A stretch of DNA of 64,000 bases from Carallia brachiata (Eukaryota; Streptophyta; Magnoliopsida; Malpighiales; Rhizophoraceae), in contig JADCRB010000068.1 of assembly GCA_021464245.1 (NCBI GenBank), forward strand, positions 11,645,432 to 11,709,431, given 5' to 3'. The stretch's first letter is position 1. The number at the start of each line of letters is the position of its first letter. Of this stretch, positions 27,301 through 39,142 are shown piece by piece. A model generated the notes under the pieces. It had not been told where the DNA came from and did not search any database. It saw only the letters and a list, made by a program, of their open reading frames with translations. A program made the translations under genes and the position numbers.

Positions 27301-28941
27301 ATAGAATGAAAAAATGAAAAGAAAAAGTCCATCACTGGCACCCATTTTTGTACTTATCCAAGCAGCCCCGCCCCTTAAAAGCATGTGCAGTTACATATAT
27401 TATTTTCAATGTACCTTTTATTTCTAAAGTTGGTCTTAACTTTTATAGTTGGTAGAAGCATTTCATGCAACCCTGGAGGAAGTAGTGGAAGCCGACCTCC
27501 TTCTGGTAAGCCAATTGGCTACCCATTAATTTCCTCATCTTCTGATCATTTCTTTAAATGCTAGCCTGCTTGTTAGTGGTGATATTCCATCCTGTTCCAT
27601 TGGTCAAGGGTACTGTCAATTGACCCTTTTTCTCAAGAATGGAAGAAACTTTTGAAACAAAGATGTGAAACAAAAACTTACATAAATACGTTTAGCATAG
27701 TGTTGAAGATGGTTTTGCCCCCTCTCGAGTCTTGGGTTTGAAAGCCAGATATGTGATGTACTCCCCCCCCCCCCCCACAAAAAAAAAAACCCCCCAACCC
27801 AACCTGGTGGAAATGTTGTTCTTGATTTGTCACTGTAGGCAGATCAAAGAAATGAACTGAGGGTCTCTATCCTTCATCTTCATTGTTGTAGTCGGCTTAG
27901 CGAGCACCAAGACTATTTCTTTGATAAATAATATTAATTGTACACTTGGCTTCAGAAGTTTAGTATCAAGTACTTTATCAGACGGTAGAAGAGGCATTTC
28001 TGGCATTAAACTTTTGTTGTCTTATTCATTCTTTCATCGCTTTTGTCCATCTGCCAATATTGATGCAGTGGTGTGAGTCAGCATCCACGTTGTATATTTG
28101 CATTTTTCTGGTAACTTTCTTGCATTCTTTCTATGGCTTGCAAGGATATAAAGAACATGCACATTAAGATACATATCCGATCTTTCTAATATCATTCATG
28201 CAGCACGTGGTGGACTCTACTGTTCCTAATCTTAATGACCATCGCACAGCAGTGTGGCAAGTTCTGAAGCAAATAGGAGTGTCGGAGGAGAAGCTTCAGA
28301 ATATGGTCGAAGTCTGGAACAAGGTGAAACAATATCCCTTCCTCCCCCACTTACCTTTCCCTTTCCTCCTCCTGTTTCCTCCATTCAGTTGTCAGATAGA
28401 TGTAATGGGAATGAATGTGCAAAATTTTTGAATTATGCTGTGTGATTAGATTGATTGTGAAGCGAAGGAGCCTGATGCTGATGAATGTCCGCTCGATGAT
28501 GCCAGCGGTTTAACTGTTGATGCAAGTGAACATCAGGCCATTGGACTATCGGCAGAAGCAGGAGACGACAAGACTTACGGTTTTTCAGTAGTTGAAGATG
28601 GTGAGACCGTTGGTATTGAAGAAGATGATTATTCTGACAGAGGGTTGTTGTCTGAGGATGACAGTAAGATTGTTGGAGAGCATCAATTGAGGATTGTGGA
28701 TAGCCAACAAAGTGAAGTTTCAAAGGACATGGGAAGGGAAGAGGATTTGCAAGCTCAGGTGCAACACAGTCCGCATGTCAAAATATCTGCTAAAACGGGA
28801 ATGGGCTTGCAAGAGTTGCTGCAGCTCATTGATGAAAGGCTGGTGCCCCACAACCAGAAGCTTGAGGCCGAGGAGATTGCAGAAAGGGGTATTTTAGGTC
28901 GAAAATGGAGGCCTCCTTGTATTGGTGATCTTGGCATGTAG
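24309..28941 (+). CDS. hflX: HflX-type GTPase, predicted organellar, 13 exons, frame broken twice
   Basis: A ribosome-associated GTPase of the Obg/HflX family; the plant protein is probably imported into mitochondria or plastids. Inferred exons: 24309-24723, 24847-24908, 24993-25064, 25168-25257, 25369-25488, 25731-25799, 26651-26795, 26886-26941, 27039-27089, 27220-27274, 27449-27505, 28204-28323 and 28450-28941, about 600 residues. The basic, Ser/Leu-rich N-terminus looks like a transit peptide. The HflX core follows (DTYFGPG, AWGKPVLDR, SGGRGFISGAGETE). The GTPase motifs are G1 GYTNAGKST (split over exons 7/8), G2 RLFATLDPR, G3 DTVGF, G4 NKID (exons 12/13) and G5 SAKTG. About 110 acidic residues are inserted between G4 and G5. 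Exon 2 has an in-frame TAG at 24870-24872 where GGAACGG would read GGACGG. Exon 5 is one base too long near 25456. The exon 2/3 junction is the least certain and would need a GC donor. An in-frame ATG at 24162 is less likely, as it precedes the transit-like start. Confidence 0.88.
27763..27790. repeat. C14/A12 homopolymer pair in HflX intron 11
   Basis: C14 (27763-27776) followed by ACA(A)n and then C6. The preceding 80 bp (TCTTGGGTTTGAAAGCC) looks like the body of a small retroposon. A similar TGTAT-C8-A9 end occurs at 46022-46039. Confidence 0.6.
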
Positions 28942-29610
28942 GCTGAAAGGTAACAACCCTACGGGTCCTCTCCCGTTTTTCAGGTAATATCAAAGCTAGA
29001 TGAAGGGTCGCATGGCCTCATCTGTGAGGAATTTTCTTTGAATTCTGAAGATTTGAAGCATGCAGGTCCTAGGAGTGGAAAAGCAACTAATCTGCAGAAG
29101 TTTTGAAACATGTACAGAGCATGGAACAGCTTTAATCATATATTCAACCGACCATCTTGTAAGGAAAGTAAAGAACGAGCCATGATTTATTTGCGACAAT
29201 GGAAAGGGTGGCGGAATTCGAATGATTTGGGGTGTTGTTAATGCTGAAGAGGAAAAGGTCCTTCAAATGAATTGAATAAGAAAGCGGGAAAAAAAATCCA
29301 CCACTGCCCCTTACTGAAATGGGAGAGAGGAGTTTTTGGGTTTGGAAGAAGATGCAACAATATCCATGCTCTCGGAGGAAGGGAGCAAAATTATCCAACT
29401 TAAAATTTTTTGTACCGAAGCGTTGGAAATTATATTTTGCTGAAAAAAAAAACTATTTAATGAGATCAATTTTGTTCTAATTAAGAATTTTAAATGTTAG
29501 GAAAAAAAAATGACGTGAGTTTTCATGTATATGAACGCAATGCTTTTAGGTTATGAATCTCAACCAAAAAAAAAAAAAAAAGAAAAATAAGCCTTCATAA
29601 AACACTGAAA
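28942..29610. other. Convergent 3' region between HflX and the RMR gene
   Basis: About 670 bases separate the two stop codons. It should hold both 3' UTRs. A15 tract at about 29567-29581. No other gene. Confidence 0.6.
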
Positions 29611-31332
29611 CTAAGACTGCGAGGAATGTGTAACTATGGTTCTGATGTCAAATCTGCATGTTGGGCACGATCTTCCCCCGCCAGTTATCAAAGGTGTCAC
29701 ACAGCTTGAATGAAACTTTGCAGATGAATTCACATGGACAAATGACAACAACTAAACAGTGCAGCAGCATAGCATACACAATAGAAACAATGATTTTTAT
29801 TTATTTATTTATTTTTTTGGTTGTAATGTCCGAAAATTTATAACCACTTACTATGGTTGCAAGGGAGAGCAGAAAAGGTTTCTCCTTCTTTGTATTCCTC
29901 AAGGCAAATGGCAAAAGTTTCTCCTTCATCAAGGCAAATGGCACAAGCTTCTCTAGATTGGAATGTGAAGGTGGGCAGTGTCACAACGGTTAAGCGGGGG
30001 CTAGGAGATGGTTCCACTGTCGTAGTAGAATCAAAGTTTTCTCTACCGTGGGAGAGGTGTTGGGAAATAATGATTAGCAAGAGAACGATAAACAATAGAG
30101 TAAAAACACATAAAAGAACCATTAATGCCACTTCCAGTTCCGTCCAGCTACGAGCAAAATGTGAATGAGGAGTAATGCAGCAGGTTCTTTCCTGCACTTG
30201 AGCATACAGCTTTAGAAATTCGCCGGCTACCTTTGAAACTGAAACAGCATGAATTTTTATGCCTTGAAAATTTCCACCCACTGCAAGCACACAGGAAACC
30301 CCATCAAAAACAATTGATATATGCTTCTTCATCCTTTTTTTCCTTTTAACGATGCACAAATTCGATTGTCAAATAAAGTCTTGAAGATCTTAAATCTACT
30401 AAAAGGCCGAGTTAGTGAGTAGAAAAGTTCTAGAGGATTATAAGTCATGTATACTCTATTGACAAGTATTAAATCTAATTAATAAGTGATGTAAAAAAAT
30501 TGAACTAAAATAAATTAAATTTTTAAGAGTATTACAATTTATATCAAATTATTTTATATTTTATTAATATAAAATTTTATATCCTTTAACACATTTTTTT
30601 TTATGTGTGCTAGGCTCAATTAACATGTAATATAAAAAAAATTAGATGGATATGGTCAAATCAGTTTATAATACTATGTATTTTAAGATCTCAAATTCAC
30701 ATATAACTTTAAACTAATAGATAAAGAATGTGAAAAATATTATAAATCATATAATATCTTTATATTTAATCAATACCAGCAGAGGAAACAAGGAAACTGA
30801 GAAAAAAGAGACACATAGAAACTTTAGAGAGAAAGCAACTCACTGGTAATCAAGTCCCCGTCAAGTTGATAGTTATAAACAATCGCAGCATGGTACCCAG
30901 CGTCTTGGGCGTGGCGAATCTTCACATCGAAATCACATCCGCCTCTAGCAATCACAACAAAACTTGGCTTTTGTGTTGCATTGAATTCAAAACGGTTGCG
31001 TAAACCAGCACAACCGTCCAGAGGATCAGCCACGTGCAGAACGCCGCATGTTTTCTCCGAGTTCGTAATGGCGGGAGCTGAAACATATAGACAAACTGAC
31101 ATATATATATATATATATATATACAAAACAAAAGAAGCAAGAAACGAAAAACATGGCTGAAGTTGGATGGCAGGAAAAAAAACAAAAAGAAAAAGGAAAA
31201 AAGGCTACCGAAGAGGGCGGGAACGAACGGGAAGGAAACTGACAAGGGCTCCAAAACCACGGCAGCGGAAGCTGGCCGGAAAACGGAACAAACGAACATC
31301 ACTAGTAGTAATACAAACAATGCTACTCTCAT
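29611..31332 (-). CDS. PA-TM-RING (RMR-type) membrane protein, four exons
   Basis: Inferred exons (minus) are 31332-31209, 31077-30844, 30280-29852 and about 29717-29611, giving roughly 300 residues. The order is: a signal peptide (MRVALFVLLLVMFVCSVF..), a protease-associated lumenal domain (CGVLHVADPLDGC, ARGGCDFDVKIRHAQDAGYHAAIVYN), one transmembrane helix (VALMVLLCVFTLLFIVLLL), then a cytosolic RING-H2. Family members act as vacuolar sorting receptors or membrane E3 ligases in the secretory pathway. The first cysteine pair lies in a duplicated ten-residue block (AICLDEGETF/AICLEEYKEGETF). The remaining ligands, PCNH..FHSSC..CPTC, are split between exons 3 and 4. Exon 3 ends at a good donor (A|GTAAGT), but the matching acceptor reads CAA|AG instead of an AG end, so exon 4 joins out of frame unless position 29718 is misread. 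The gene is convergent with HflX. Confidence 0.82.
31101..31122. repeat. (AT)n microsatellite in RMR intron 1
   Basis: About eleven AT units between exons 1 and 2 of the RMR-type gene. Confidence 0.85.
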
Positions 31333-32833
31333 CTCTCTCTGTCAACCGGCAGTGCTTGGAAAGAGTCCCCGAACACGGACAAGAGCGTTTAAAGAGGTGT
31401 ATAATGGTATATCAACTATCGATCCTCTTGCATGGCTATATTTATATGGACAAATTTTTGTTATATATTTTTTTTAAAAAAATAAATTTTAAGTATATTT
31501 AATATTATTTTAAATATATTTAGTATTACGTATAAATTTTAATTTTTCAAAAATAAAATTTTTTTTGAACTTTTTTTTGTCCTATTCTAGTTTGGACACT
31601 TTTTGGCCATGAGAGTTTGGCAACCAACTTTTATTGATTAATTATATTGAAAAACTTTCTTGTAATCTATATCTATATATTATATATGTAATATACTTTC
31701 ACAAGTATAAAAAAAATATTTATATATTTATGTGGTAATTTTTAGTGCTTGAATTCTTAAAAATTTAATTTTTGAACTTTTAAATTTTTAATTTAATAAA
31801 TTATTAATAATTGTAATCTTTTTAAATATTCTAACAGAATTAAGATTTTAATGACCATTGTCTTTCTTAGTTTTCTATTGAAATTAGAATTGTTATTTTA
31901 ATATATTTTAGGATTATTATATACAATCCTCTTCTGTTTAAAAAATTTCACAGCATATCAGATTTGTTATAAAAAAATTTAAAAATGAGTAAACTGTTAC
32001 TTTTTAAAATTAATGTTAAATTTGTTATTTTAAGTAAAATTAATGATATTTTTGTATATTAATCCTTATTTTATAAATTGTAAGCATTATTATTCTTTTG
32101 TATATTATAAGCTATATTTTACAATTCTAAGGTTTAGTTTTTTTATCCAAACAATTTTTCATCAAACGTTAGTGCTTACAATTAATTATAATTATTTTAA
32201 TTTTATTATGAGAATCGCCTCTTGATCTGCGTCCAGTAGTCACTGCAAAACCACTTTTTTTTTTTTTTTACAATTAAAGGCGATATATCAATATTGGCTG
32301 AGGCTTGGAACTTTTCCTTGATTTGTTAGAGCTTTTTTTCTAATAGTATTGAAGACACATGCTCTTAATTTTTTCTCTTTTTTTTTTTTTTTTGGAAATT
32401 TGTTGAACATACCTTTTCAATACCAGACTATTCTAGGCTGCACACTTGCAAAAATCTCAACCTAGGCTTCAAAACTCTATTCCTCAAATTTCTCTTTTTT
32501 GTAATCTCAACATGAAAAAGTTAATATGGCTCAAAATTGCCGCATAGCAAGGCTTAAACAAAGCCATTCTGTCCCGAAAGATGGCAAAATTTTGCAACCA
32601 AGCAACATATTCCTTTCTCATGGAAAAATAATAAAACAAAAATAGTGCATATATAATTATGTATTTTACATAATTGTAAAAAGTTGGATTTGAATGGTCG
32701 TTGAATATTCCTTTTTATCAATAAATAAATAATTGGCAGTCTAATAGCTTTGTAGAAGTAGTATCTCACAAGATCAGAAGACAGATCGAGGAATTGGAGA
32801 GGGTTTTCCGTGTGAAAAGCAATGTCTTGACTT
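31333..32833. other. AT-rich intergenic DNA upstream of the RMR gene
   Basis: The likely promoter of the minus-strand RMR gene lies in the first few hundred bases. From 31450 the sequence is extremely AT-rich with short frames only. No recognisable gene. Confidence 0.55.
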
Positions 32834-33449
32834 AATCTATTAAGTGGAACCAGCAAGTGTCAATCTTTAATCAACACCAAGGCTGAGCATACTTTCATCT
32901 ATTGGATCCCACCGCGGGAGCAAATTGTTAAGATAAATGTGGATGGTTCTGCAAAAGGGTCTCCTGGTCAAGCTGGATTCGGTGGTGTCGCCCGCAACAG
33001 TTGTGGACGCTGGATATATATGGCTTCTCTGGGGCCTGTGGAGTAGCTATGGCAATTCACGCAGAACTTCAAGCAATTTACCATGCTTTGACAACAGCAT
33101 GGAATAGAGGACTGCGTAATATAATAGTAGAGACTGATTTACTATTAGCTCTCTAAAAATTGAGCAGAGACGACTGGAAACTGAACTATTATGGAGTCAA
33201 GCAGGAAATGCAGACACATGTTGTGTCGCTCCTACTGTAAGCTCAGGCATACTTTCTGAGAAAAAAATTATTGTGCAAACTTCATGACCAACCAAGGATA
33301 CACAGAGCAATCTTTAATCTCCATTTGGAAACCCCACCACTGAATTTGATCCCTTTGTTGCATGCTGACACTGTTGGTGTAAGCCGTCTTAGAAGTGGGT
33401 AACTCTCTTTTTTGTTCTCTTGTCTATTGAATCAAAAAAAAAAAAAAAA
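32834..33449 (+). mobile_element. 5'-truncated LINE (RNase H end) with target duplication
   Basis: About 616 bp ending in A16 (33434-33449), flanked by the 14-bp direct repeat CAATGTCTTGACTT at 32820-32833 and 33450-33463. Translation across frames gives WIPP..QIVKINVDGSAKGSPGQAGFGGVAR, then AIHAELQAIYHALTTAW and IIVETDLLLAL. These are the RNase H domain found at the end of plant L1-type ORF2 and in RVT_3 relics. The frame is broken by a shift near 33020 and by a stop (TAA) after LLLAL, so it is inactive. Truncation, tail and target duplication show target-primed retrotransposition. Confidence 0.85.
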
Positions 33450-33463
33450 CAATGTCTTGACTT

Positions 33464-34249
33464 TTACCGTGTGATTGGCTTTTATGTTAGAAAAGAGTTA
33501 GAAAGAAATTGGAGATTTTTGATTGTTTGGTCAGTGTAAAATTTTGATTAAAACGTAGTGTTTAATATTGTCAAATCAATCAGAAAAAGTAAAAAAAAAA
33601 TTAGAAGTATAATGAACATAATAATCCTAGCATGTAGGGTTATTTTTATAATTTTAAATTATTCTTTAATTATTTGTAAGAATTTTTTTATAATTTTACT
33701 TATATATCTTTCTTTCTCACTATTTTCTCATATAATCTAAATATAAAATTTTACTTTTTTATTATTTTTTTATAATTTTTTTTCTCACTAAAAGTCCACG
33801 TCCTGATCACACTATTAATGACGTCCCTATCAATTCTTCCCTCACTAGGTTTTATAGTTTTCCTTTTCCTTTAATTCTTAGTATTTTTTTTTTACCCAAT
33901 TTCTAATAAACAAGTAATTAATGAAATCTGTGATGCATACACCTAGAATACGCACTATTATGCTTTTTTTTTCCCATATCTTTTTTTAAATCAATTTGAT
34001 TTAACTATCTATTTTGTAAATTTAAATTAATTGTAAAAGTAAACTTAATTTAAATTATTAAAAGAAAAATTATTACTATTTTTTTTAAAAATAAAAATAG
34101 TACTTATGAGTCCGCGCATTGTGCGAATTATTTCCTAGCATCATATTGCATCTATATATAAGAATATAAAATTGAAGCTAAGAGAAATCTTAATGTTTCT
34201 CTCTCTATCATGTGGTGATTTTTTATAAATTCACAAATTAAAAATGTTA
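33464..34249. other. AT-rich DNA without recognisable features
   Basis: Very AT-rich with only short low-complexity frames. No element ends or genes seen. Confidence 0.55.
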
Positions 34250-34610
34250 AAATGTATTATCATTATCAAAATTACATTACAATTAGGACAAAATTAAAAA
34301 TCTATAAATCAATTAATATAAATTTAATTGTAATCAAATAAGAATTTTATTGATTTGTATAATACTATTTTGACTCTAATTAAACATTTATAATTATAAT
34401 ATTTTATAAGAAAAGAAAATAATAATTAAAAATATCAAAATATCTCATAATTATGAAAAATTTCATTACAGTTAAAGTTAGAATTTTATAAATCAATTAC
34501 TATAAACTTAATTGTAATCAAATAAGAATTTTATAGATTTATATACTATTTTGACTCTAATTAAATCTCTATAATTATAAAAAATTTTAATAAAAGAAAA
34601 TAATCAAAAA
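34250..34610. repeat. Diverged tandem duplication, about 187-bp unit
   Basis: Two adjacent units share TTAATTGTAATCAAATAAGA and ACTATTTTGACTCTAATTAAA. The second begins near 34455. They differ by scattered substitutions and small indels. Non-coding. Confidence 0.65.
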
Positions 34611-35836
34611 AGCAAAAAAACTATTTTCTTCGAATCCAACCTTTTACAAAAGAATTTTAAAAAAATTTCAAATTTAACTATATTTTTTAAAAGGAAAAAA
34701 GAACTACTAAAATTTTCCCAAATGAGAAAAAAAAAAGAAAAAACACTACTCCCATATCTTTCCTTTTGTTTTCTTAAAAATAAAAAAAAAATTATTTTCT
34801 TATGAGGCATAATTAACGATTATCATTATTTTTATCTATGAGTGTGTCTAATTTCTGCATCCATATAAATTTTTTCAAAAAGAAAATTAATAAAGCATTA
34901 CTGAACTGTAAAAATTTTTCATATCTATGAAATATAAAAATCCAAAAATGGGGATAAATGTTTTTGACTTGAAAATATCTCGACTATGAGCTTCATTTAA
35001 TAAAAAGCAATATTGTGAATTCTTTTCTTTGAAATTTTAACTTTTCATCTAAAATTATTAGATATACAACTACGACAATAAAAAAATATAAGCAAAGACA
35101 AAAGAATATACACTTTAATTTGAATTACATCCAAAAGTAAATAGGTTATTTTTCTAATTCTACTTAATTCTAATTCCACGTTTCAATCACATTTAAATAT
35201 ATTTTCATCGACAAATTTTTTGAATTTAATATATCGTGAGGGGAAAAAAAAACTATAATTGAATTTATTTATATATACAAAGTTCCATTAAAAACTTGCC
35301 ATTCATTAAAATATGAGCAGCAGAGCAAAGCGCAGCAGTAGGCTAGTGCATTACAGGATGTAAACTTTTAAAACGATGTCGTATCACTTGGGCGTTGCCG
35401 ACAATAACAGAAGGGGTCAAGCCAAGGTGGACTGGAATTGCAAGAAAGATCCAGCATGAAAATGAGAGAAGGCAGCCACGCGCGTCAATGATTCGCTTGC
35501 CCGCTAAAAAGTAGAATAAGAGAATATAGAGCAATATAATTATATTTAATGAGATTTGAGAGTTTATTTTTTTTATAAATTTAATTATTTAATTTTTTAT
35601 TATTTATATTAATTTATTATTATTTTAAAAATATTTTTATCAAAGAAAAAATATTTTTCTCTGATAATGACACTCCTAGTCACATATGCCATTATTACTT
35701 TCCAAAAAATTTAAGTTATTAAATGTGACTAAAATTATATATTAAATTTTGTTACATTGAGAGCCTTAGAAGAGCCAAGATAAGTCCAGAACACAGTACT
35801 ATTTCCGAAAAAAATAGGTGTATATAAAAAATAATA
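34611..35836. other. AT-rich DNA without recognisable features
   Basis: Low-complexity A/T-rich sequence. Short frames at 34604-34810 and 35343-35534 are not supported by any domain. Confidence 0.5.
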
Positions 35837-35986
35837 CACAGAAAACATATGTATAGAAATTCACTTATTAATTTATATAATTAATTAATTAATGATTGTA
35901 ATAAAAATAAATATATTTTTTATTATACAAAATAATTATTTAATTATATAAATTAATTAATTAATTGATATACATATATTTTGTGA
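35837..35986. mobile_element. AT-rich MITE-like inverted repeat
   Basis: The left end, CACAGAAAACATATGTATAG, is imperfectly inverted at the right end (TATACATATATTTTGTG). Inner arms containing TTAATTTATATAATTAATTA pair with ATTATATAAATTAATTAATT. About 150 bp, non-coding. AT richness makes chance pairing a concern. Confidence 0.5.
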
Positions 35987-36561
35987 GTTTTTTTTTATTT
36001 TTTATTATGTATGGGTGACTAGACTGTACAATTTAATCATACAATTTCAATGTTATGTTAAAAAGTGTTCAATTGAAAATTTGTGAAGCGTTAGACTTGG
36101 GTGGCAGAACTAATGCTATGTCAAGTAGTAAAAATCGCGTTCACATTGATAAAAATGAAAATCTCCACAAGATAGGCGATCAAGAAACGCAGATCCAGGA
36201 GGAGGAGGCTGATCCAAGAACCCGGCACTAGATCTTTTAATCGCCGCAGCAGCCGCTCTCTTATTTCCGCCACATTCTAATATTCTAAAAAGGTAGCTTC
36301 CACCCTCAATTCTCACTACTTCCACTCTTCTATTTGCTTCAATTCGTCTCCGAATCTGATATCGAAGAAGAAGAAGAAGAGAAGAAGCTCAATTTTCTGT
36401 TTGCTGCTACTACTGATATGGTAATGCTTTTCTTGGATCAGTTAACGCCCGAGGTCTCCGCCGCCGCCGCTGGTGGCTGTGTGTGTAGGAGTAAATAATT
36501 GTTAATTTGGTAACAAACAGACACAACTAACTAACTCACACACGCGCCGCGCGCGGCCGTT
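35987..36561 (+). promoter_or_regulatory. Promoter and leader of the CGR gene with a uORF
   Basis: The AT-rich upstream region gives way to a GC-richer leader with a (GAA)n tract at 36364-36381. A 26-codon upstream ORF (36418-36498, MVMLFLDQLTPEVSAAAAGG..) ends 63 bases before the main ATG. CACACGCGCCGCGCGCGGCC (36539-36558) directly precedes the start. If it is included in the mRNA, the uORF would reduce translation of the main frame. Confidence 0.45.
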
Positions 36562-39142
36562 ATGTCGAGGAGGCAAGTAAGCAGCAGCAGCAGCTCCACG
36601 CGGCGGTTCGTCGACGCCGGAAGCTTCTCGTTTCCAGCAGCACTGCACGCGAAATCTCGCTCTTCGCCTTTGTTATCCCTCGCACTCGTCCTTCTCGTAC
36701 TTTCTTTCATAAAACTCTGCTTATTCTTCTAAAAAATGGAAAAAAAATTTAGATATTTTTTAATGTGTAATATTCTATCTGCAATTTCAACATTTTTTTT
36801 TTTTTTTTTGGTTTTTGCGGTTGGATATGACAGGGAGCGATTCTACTTATCGCCTTTGCTTACGGCGGCTCAGGTATCAATGTCCAGTGGCCGTTTTTTT
36901 TTTTTTTTTCTTTTGATTTTCTGTTAATTGGTTTTGGTTTTAAAGTAGATAAATTTGGTGTTATGAGTGCCTGCTTTGTGTTTGGATACATTTTAAACTG
37001 TTAGTTTTTGCAATGCAGGTTTATTTGGAGGGAACGGAGATGCAATTAGCAGAGTTGAAGGTAAATTATGCTGGCCTTTTTCGTCTTAGTTTTTTTAATT
37101 GTTGTTTGTACTGTAATTTACGATGAACTCGGATGTCCTATATCGGCTTCTTGACCTGAAAATCTAGGAAGGATTTTAGAAAAAGTTGGTGTGTTTTGTT
37201 TCCCTTATTCCCATGAAAATATGGTGGAAAGTGCAACTTCAGTTAACATCTTGGCGATGTAATATGCAGTTAATGTTCATTTGTTGTTTTTCTTGGACGG
37301 TTGACAATTGCTCAGGACTCAAAACCTGCATTTTCCATTTCCCCAGCAGCCCGCAACATCCAATATGAAATCTTTGTTCTTGTGCATCTTACCTTGCGGG
37401 GAAAAGTTTGATCTAATGTTAGATAGAATGCAGAGGCCTACTGTTTTGGCGGCAACATATCCATATCCAGTAGTATGCTGAGTTTAGGATTGTTATTCGC
37501 GACAAACTTTGAGAGTGTGGAGACATTTGTCTGTTTGAGCCAATTTAGATGTTTAAACTTACTGTATTTTCCTTTTTGGTGTTGAACAAGATTTCTGCTT
37601 TCTGAAATTTAGGTCTGAACTTGTGGTTTATTCTGGGATTTAAAGAACTGCAAGTAGCTAAGAAACCTAGTTTAAGCAGTGGTTCTAATTGTTGTTGAGC
37701 TTCTTTACGTCTAGGTGACTTTTCATGCACGTTAGAAGTTCAGAGAGTATTACCTATTCTAAAGAAAGCATATGGTGATAGCATGCACAGAGTTTTGCAT
37801 GTGGGCCCTGACACTTGTTCAGTGGTCTCTAAACTCTTGAAAGAAGAAGATACTGAAGCATGGGGTGTTGAGCCATATGATGTTGAGGATGCAGATGCTA
37901 ACTGCAAGAGTTTGGTTCGAAAAGGCATCGTTCGTGTGGCTGATATCAAGTTCCCCTGCCATACAGGGCAAAGTCATTTTCACTTGTAATTGTATCTGAT
38001 GCTCTGGATTACCTGTCTCCAAAATATTTGAACAAGACTCTCCCTGAATTGGCAAGGGTTGCTGCCGACGGTCTTGTTATTTTTGCTGGTAATTCCTCTA
38101 GAACTCTTGAAGTTATACAGAAAAGTTGTTAAGAAGTCATTCATTTGACTTGTGGCAAATTTGATGAAGTATGACTATAGCTATGCCTTTGTTGGTTTAT
38201 ATCAGCCAAGATGTTTATTTTTTAGCATGACAAAGTTGTCAGCTCAGTCAATGAGAAAAGATGTATTATAATCATACCTTGCATGTAGCTTGATTATAGT
38301 TAAAAAGAAATGGACGACAATATCCACTTGCATCGCCTAGGCTACTTCAGAGCTGAAGCTTTTTAGATAACTAAAGAATGCACATACCTTTAAATGATTT
38401 TGCATGTTTTCTTTGTTCTGCCAGTGAGTAATGTTTGTTCACCTTCCCAAGTCAGTGATTGAGGCCTTCCTGTCATTCGCTTATTCCTTGGCAAAGTTCA
38501 GTTATGTTAAACATAAGCATGTTTTTGTTTTACTTGTTTTTGACAATGAATCACTTTTCTCCTCCATGTTTAGGCTACCCTGGTCAACAGAGAGCTAAAC
38601 TTCCAGAATTGTCCAAATTTGGAAGGCCGGTGAGTTGCTGACTTACGCATTTATGATTTTATTATGCTTGCATTATGCTTTTTGTTTCAACACCATTGTA
38701 TGACATAAGTGTCATACAAATTTAGTCTTCAATATCTATTTGCTGGGCCATGTGCCCTATAGCAATCCTAGAATGAGATTTGCAAAATGAGGCTGGCTTT
38801 GATGTGATTGCCTGGCAACAAAAGTTCATTTTGCCCCGAAAAGCTTCAAAAATTTTGTCTTTGGCAAATTGCTGACACCCTTTTCCTACTTTTGGAGCAC
38901 AATACCTAAGACATAGGTTGATTCATGATTGCTTTGTCTATGCTCAGTTTTGTCGAATATGATATACCCACTTCAATACCGATTTGCAGGCAAAAATGAG
39001 GAGCTCATCTTGGTGGATTCGGTATTTCATTCAGACAAGCTTAGAAGAAAATGAAGGTGCTTTTAAAAAGTTTGAGCAGGCTGCATCCAAGAGATCATAC
39101 AAGCCAGCTTGCCAGGTCTTCCACCTCAAGCCATACCGTTAA
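36562..39142 (+). CDS. CGR2: CGR2/CGR3-type Golgi pectin methyltransferase, six exons, frameshifted
   Basis: A plant Golgi SAM-dependent methyltransferase that methylesterifies homogalacturonan. Inferred exons: 36562-36696, 36834-36873, 37019-37060, 37715-38088, 38574-38629 and 38990-39142, about 266 residues, close to the Arabidopsis protein. It starts with MSRRQV and a serine run, then has one membrane anchor (SPLLSLALVLLGAILLIAFAYG, residues about 36-57). The methyltransferase domain follows: motif I VLHVGPDTCSVVSKLL, the acidic residue in EAWGVEPYD, then SDALDYLSPKYLNKTLPE and SWWIR..KPACQVFHLKP at the end. In exon 4 the C run at 37953-37956 is one base short (KFPLPYRAK would need C5). 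This shifts the frame and stops at the TAA at 37987-37989. Exon 4 is 374 bases where 375 is expected, so the rest of the gene reads correctly once the run is corrected. Splice sites are canonical. Confidence 0.9.
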
